Shown in pieces: positions 59,900 to 64,000 of a stretch of 64,000 nt of DNA. The DNA lies in assembly GCA_964019415.1 (NCBI GenBank), contig OZ025878.1:3724512-3788511 (forward strand). Reading direction: 5' to 3'. Numbering within the stretch: position 1 is the first letter of the stretch; each line of letters starts with the position of its first letter. The notes under the pieces were generated by a model. The model did not search any database. It worked only from the letters and a program-made list of their open reading frames with translations, and had not been told where the DNA came from. The position numbers were made by a program, and so were the translations under genes. This DNA is from Ianthella basta (lineage: Eukaryota; Porifera; Demospongiae; Verongiida; Ianthellidae).

Positions 59900-60360
59900 T
59901 GCTCTGACTTACTGAAATGCTTGTGTAAGTCTGTGCGTATTGTGGGCTGCTGGAAGAGTAGCCTTCTGGCTAAAAGGATTCCCCGCATGCATGTTAAGAA
60001 CATTTCTGATTCCAATTCTAATTCCAATTCGTATACTCTAAGGGTACATTTGGTCCTGTCCCTCTGTTACTTGTGTTGGTGGTCTATTCTGCCACCAACT
60101 AGTGCAATTACTCTAGTGGCACATGTGGTTCTGACCCTCTGTTACTTGCACTGGTGGTCTTTTTCTGCCTCCAACTACCGCATTTACTCTACTGCCACAT
60201 GTGGTGGTCCCATTGTTACTTGCACTGTGTGGTGGTGGTGGTGGTGATTGCTGTTACTTGCACTGGAGGTCTTTTTCTACTTCCAGCTACCGCATTTACT
60301 CTACCGCCACATGTGGTGGCCCCATTAATTGTTACTTGCACTGTGTGGTAGTGGTGGTAT
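59900..60360. repeat. Array of GTTACTTGCACTG units, plus orientation
   Basis: Units of about 75 bp starting GTTACTTGCACTGGTGGTCT and carrying GCATTTACTCTACTGCCACA and the E-box-like palindrome CACATGTG. Copies start at about 60066, 60141, 60215 (short), 60253 and 60331 (short, with GGTGGTGG). The same units occur inverted at 61190-61560 and 62735-62870 and in plus orientation at 62920-63045. Confidence 0.85.
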
Positions 60361-60589
60361 AATATAATATAAATAAATAAATAATTCCCAGGGGGGTTGG
60401 TGGCCTTCATGAGCATGTGCTAGGTATGGCTTTGAGGTATGGAAGATTTTAAGACTTTTAAATGAGACAGAATTTTTAATTAAGTCTTCATTCTTCTACA
60501 AGCAGCCTGCACAATGCTAATATAAATGCACATAGGAGAACACTTAATGTATGGCGCATTTATATTGATGCATAGTGGTATCTTGTATA

Positions 60590-60950
60590 TTAATGCAACT
60601 GGGCTCGTTGAGACGTGAAACTTGGTGGACACGTCCAAGTGGTCCACCTTCCTATGTTATAAGCAGGATTTCTTAATTAGTCTCAAAATGGCCGACATAT
60701 GTGAGGTGTATGATGTACTTAACCAGCCAGGCCCGCTCAGTCATGACACTTGGTGGACCTAGCCAGATAATCCAACTGTTCATGTCATTAGCAGGATTTT
60801 TTAATTAGTCGCAAAATGGCCGAGAAAAGCGAGGTTCATTGCATATCCCACCTACCCGGCCCGCTAAGTCTTGATACTAAGTGGACATAGTTAGATGGCC
60901 CATTTGCTCATGTCATTAGCAGGATTGCTTAATTAGTCACAAAATGGAGG
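60590..60950. repeat. Tandem repeat, 128-bp period
   Basis: Three diverged units. The marker AATTAGTCNCAAAATGG recurs at 60675, 60803 and 60931, exactly 128 bp apart, each preceded by a GTCATTAGCAGGATT-like word. Diverged relatives are in R1 (58670) and R1' (62140). Confidence 0.85.
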
Positions 60951-61156
60951 TGATGTTTTGAACAATCACATTTTGACACCAATTTGTAGGCATTTGCCGC
61001 TATGCTGGAGCAGAGCAGCACCCACATGTACACTTGCTCACAACTATCCAGCCACAATATCCAGCTTCTATACCACCAATAAATAGATACAACCACCATC
61101 ACCACCACAGTGGAAGTTGCAATGAGTAGAACATTATGTGCTACAGCTGAAAGAAA

Positions 61157-61789
61157 ACAGACCACCATGCACATCAGGTGCTGCTACCATATACTACTAC
61201 CACCACCACACAGTGCAAGTTAAATATTACGGCCACCACGTGCATTCCTAGATGAAACGACCGCCACCACCACCACACCGTGCAAGTTTCATGCATGCAT
61301 TCAGTATATGCGCCATTGCTCTAGAAAAAAAACACCATCACCACCACCACCACCACACAGTGCAAGTTACAATATTGCAGCCACCACCACCTGTGCCAGT
61401 AGAGTATCTGCGCCAGTTAGTCATAGAAAAAGACCACCAGTGCAAGTTACAGTAGCCCCGGGCCAGCACATGCATGCACACCATTCGCACCACCACATGT
61501 GCCAGAAAGTAAATGCGCTCAATGGCGGAAGAAAAAGACCACCAGCGCAAGTTACAGCCGGTCAGAACCTGCACCGCTGCCATTGGAGTGCACGCTGCAG
61601 CAAGCAAATGTAACTTGCCTAAGGGCATGCCATTGAATTTCTTCCCATGCACCCTCAATTCAATGGCATGCTCTTAGGCAAGCTTACATTTGCTTGCTGC
61701 AGCATGTGGTGGCCGTAATATTGTAACCTGCACTGTGTGGTGATGGTAGTAGTATATGGTAGCAGCACCTGATGTGCATGGTGGTCTGT
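61157..61789. repeat. Nested palindrome, 630 bp
   Basis: The outer arms 61157-61240 and 61700-61789 are near-complements (ACCACCATGCACATCAGGTG and CACCTGATGTGCATGGTGGT). Inside, 61589-61704 forms a hairpin with arms of about 47 bp (GCTGCAGCAAGCAAATGTAA and TTACATTTGCTTGCTGCAGC) around CTTCCCATGCACC. The left interior holds inverted CAGTGCAAGT units. Confidence 0.85.
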
Positions 61790-62495
61790 ATACAGTGCAA
61801 GTAACAATATACACCACTAATCTAAATAATATAATATAAATAAATAATATAATTCACCGAGGCTATAGAGGATGCTGCGGACAAGTACTCAGTATGCATA
61901 CAAACTATGAAGAATTTAATGGATTTTAAATTGAATAGATTATTCAATTAGGCTTTCGGCCTTGTGCAAATTGCAGTCAAACAGCAAATATAAATTCACC
62001 TAGAATAATACATAATGTATAGCGTATTCATACAGATACATAGTGTAGTATTAGTTGAAATATAAATATAAGCAGATTATCACGAAACTTGGTAGACATG
62101 GCCAGGTGGTCCACCAGTCTATGTCATTAGCAGTATTTCTTAATTAGTGTCAGAATGCCGAATATACAGGGCAAAAATCAAATATTGACGCCCAATTAGC
62201 AGGAATGTGTCACCTTTGCATTAGCCAAGGCCCACACAGTCTAGTCTGGTCGCTTAGCAATCCAAAGTTCTAGTTCAAATCCTACTACAGCCACTGTTTA
62301 ACTTTTCTTTTTTCTTAGCTGTTTGTTTGCCTACCAGTCTTTAGCATTGTCACATGCTTTTTCTGCACCAATAGCATGACACAGTGGTGGATGCATTTAA
62401 CCCAGCAACCCTCCACTACTATGTAAAGCTAAACTGGCTAGACTTGTTGTAGCAGGTAAAGCCACTGAAGGGAGCACTCATGCGTGCACACACAC

Positions 62496-62573
<78 letters not shown>
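61790..62573. repeat. Satellite block R1' ending in (CA)n
   Basis: Second copy of block R1 (58380-59045), preceded by one 40-bp TATACAGTGCAAGTAACA unit. It ends in a CA run of about 85 bp (62489-62573). Confidence 0.85.
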
Positions 62574-62575
<2 letters not shown>

Positions 62576-62734
62576 GTTATTTTGTCCTTAATTAAGTAAT
62601 AGTGCTAATAGCATAAGTTGATAGGCCACTTTAGCTTGGCCATGTGCACCAAGTTTCATGGTAAAGCAAGCCCAGCTGCTTTAGAATGCCAAACACCGCT
62701 ATATATATCAACATACCACCGCCACATACAACCA

Positions 62735-63050
62735 CCACCACCACCACACAGTGCAAGTAACAATGGGACCACCACATGTGCCAGTAGAGTAAATGCACTA
62801 GTTAGTGGCAGAAAAGACCACCAGCACAAGTAACAGAGGGTCAGGACCACATGTGCCCTCAGAGTAAACAAATGGTAATCGGAATTGGAATCAGTAATGT
62901 TATTAACATGCATTAGGGGAACTAGTGCATTTACTCTACTGGCACATGTGGTTCTGCACTCTGTTACTTGCACTGGTGGTCTTTTTCTACCTCCAACTAC
63001 CGCATTTACTCTACTGCCACATGTGGTGGTCCCATTGTTACTGGCGCTAC
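62735..63050. repeat. Inverted pair of GTTACTTGCACTG arrays
   Basis: 62735-62870 carries units in minus orientation (CACCACACAGTGCAAGTAAC, ACCACATGTG). 62920-63045 carries them in plus orientation, making a palindrome around about 62895. The centre (GGAATTGGAATCAGTAATG) recurs inverted at about 60000. Confidence 0.8.
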
Positions 63051-63334
63051 TGCAATATTGTATGTTATACAATAGTTGGTGTCCATGCACACACAAACTG
63101 CTCAACTTAGGCATGTCCGTGTATGGTAGTGAGCAATGTCACACATTATTCATCAGCTGAATGGACACAAATTTGTAGCTAGCTAGTTAGTCCCACGCAT
63201 GTATGCTACGTACAGGGAAATTAGGAATGCAGGGTGAACTTCATGGAAATGTGGCTTAATGGTGTTCAGTTACTGTTGCTTGTTTCAATGCTTTTTCTGC
63301 TGGCCATTCTTAAATTCCTTTAATTCTAAAGAAA

Positions 63335-63452
63335 TTTTTATACATTATTGGTATGATCAGTTGGGAGGGGTTGCTGGGAAAGGTTTCACTGTGGTCACTA
63401 ATACAGAGGCATGCACAATGTTGCCAAAGACATTACACTCAAATGCATATGT
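63335..63452 (+). pseudogene. Decayed copy of the phosphatase KCEQYW exon
   Basis: Reads HYWYDQLGG, then GKGFTVVTNTEA, matching the D1 exon at 9276-9404 (QYWHDQLDK, GRGFTVVTQGHK). There is a small deletion and a broken 3' part. Following intron sequence (63500-63640) resembles 40800-41020 and 9420-9560. This is a third locus with phosphatase remnants. Confidence 0.75.
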
Positions 63453-63699
63453 GTGAGTTGAAGTGCAGGTTTGCGCAGGTTGGAGGTATGCGCGTAACCT
63501 ATTCATTGTACATTAGAACTTGACAGAATTGAATTAGCAACAGGTGATTTTCAGCTGCTATGTTTTGTATTGTACACTACTGAGCACTCATCTTGCAATA
63601 GTATTGTAGGTAAGCCTGCTGAATAGGCAGGCACTCTTAAGTTGATCAACTTAGGCACCATGAAACGTTTTTGCTTATAATAAAATAGCTATTAATAAA

Positions 63700-63990
63700 T
63701 CAATATGCATAGTCAGACATGCAAACTTGTTCAAATAAGATGGACAGTCAATGCAATCCCAGAAGGATTACTTTGGTTGGGGCCGGTCTCTGTGGTCCCC
63801 AGCACTGCTGCCGCATTCCCTCTCTGGACACTGATGGACAGGTATTGCTGGAGGTATTCTCTGCTGCGAGGTTCTCCTGTAGTTTGTGGAAGGCCCAAGC
63901 TCCTGGATGAAGTCCAGTGCAGCTTGGCCAAGCACACCCAATGTCTCTACTGCAAAAGGCACATGTGATGGCTTGATTCAAGAGATGGTG
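63700..63990 (-). mobile_element. Retrotransposon RT C-terminal tail, better preserved copy
   Basis: The minus strand reads VPFAVETLGVLG and then, after a frame change, TTGEPRSREYLQQYLSISVQ and RGNAAAVLGT. This is the conserved end of the same element type as 30415-31160. It is shifted between frames, so it is dead. It probably continues beyond the window edge. Confidence 0.75.
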
Positions 63991-64000
63991 CATTTCAGCT

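Overview
The window looks like animal nuclear DNA, most likely a sponge (inference). It is AT-rich and intron-dense. Most introns are 80-400 bp with GTAAGT/GTGAGT donors. It carries metazoan phosphotyrosine-signalling receptors, and both strands are full of LINE fragments, MITE-like elements, microsatellites and recent duplications. I see no bacterial-type genes, CRISPR array, rRNA or tRNA. Coding exons were assembled by eye from splice signals, reading phase and paralogue comparison, so exon edges are inferred.

Layout. 0.36-14.5 kb (+): a receptor protein tyrosine phosphatase with one Ig domain, seven FN3 domains, one membrane helix and two PTP domains. All 27 inferred exons keep phase, giving about 1463 aa. 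Domain D1 has intact catalytic motifs and D2 is a clear pseudophosphatase. 16.4-20.9 kb and 25.0-29.9 kb (+): two tandem paralogous receptor tyrosine kinases with the order signal peptide, one SRCR domain, membrane helix, kinase. The second has a one-base frameshift in a C run and an Arg at the gatekeeper position. LINE fragments lie between and after them (21.1-23.6 and 30.4-31.2 kb, minus strand). 31-37 kb is repeat-rich: a near-perfect 86-nt hairpin, a 3 x 45 bp tandem repeat, a LINE tail, and a repeat block present again at 51-53 kb. 38.1, 53.7 and 57.6 kb: three copies of a small membrane protein with a Pro/Tyr/Gln-rich head and an unusual Tyr/Arg/Ser/Ala tail; the third lacks the head. 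40.5-42.1 kb is a decayed partial copy of the phosphatase. 42.7-44.7 kb holds four phase-compatible exons of an unrecognised gene. 46.0-50.5 kb (+): an Ig/FN3 receptor whose cytoplasmic tail is rich in SH2-docking-like tyrosine motifs. 54.7-56.6 kb is a long inverted repeat with an insertion in one arm. 58-63 kb is a composite satellite and palindrome region. 63.3-64 kb holds another decayed phosphatase exon and another LINE tail.

How it may work together (inference): an active and pseudo tandem phosphatase, two SRCR kinases and an Ig/FN3 receptor with docking tyrosines lie within 50 kb on one strand. They form a compact tyrosine kinase/phosphatase/docking-receptor neighbourhood with signs of tandem birth and death. 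A surface-recognition or immune-type role is possible but not shown by the sequence.
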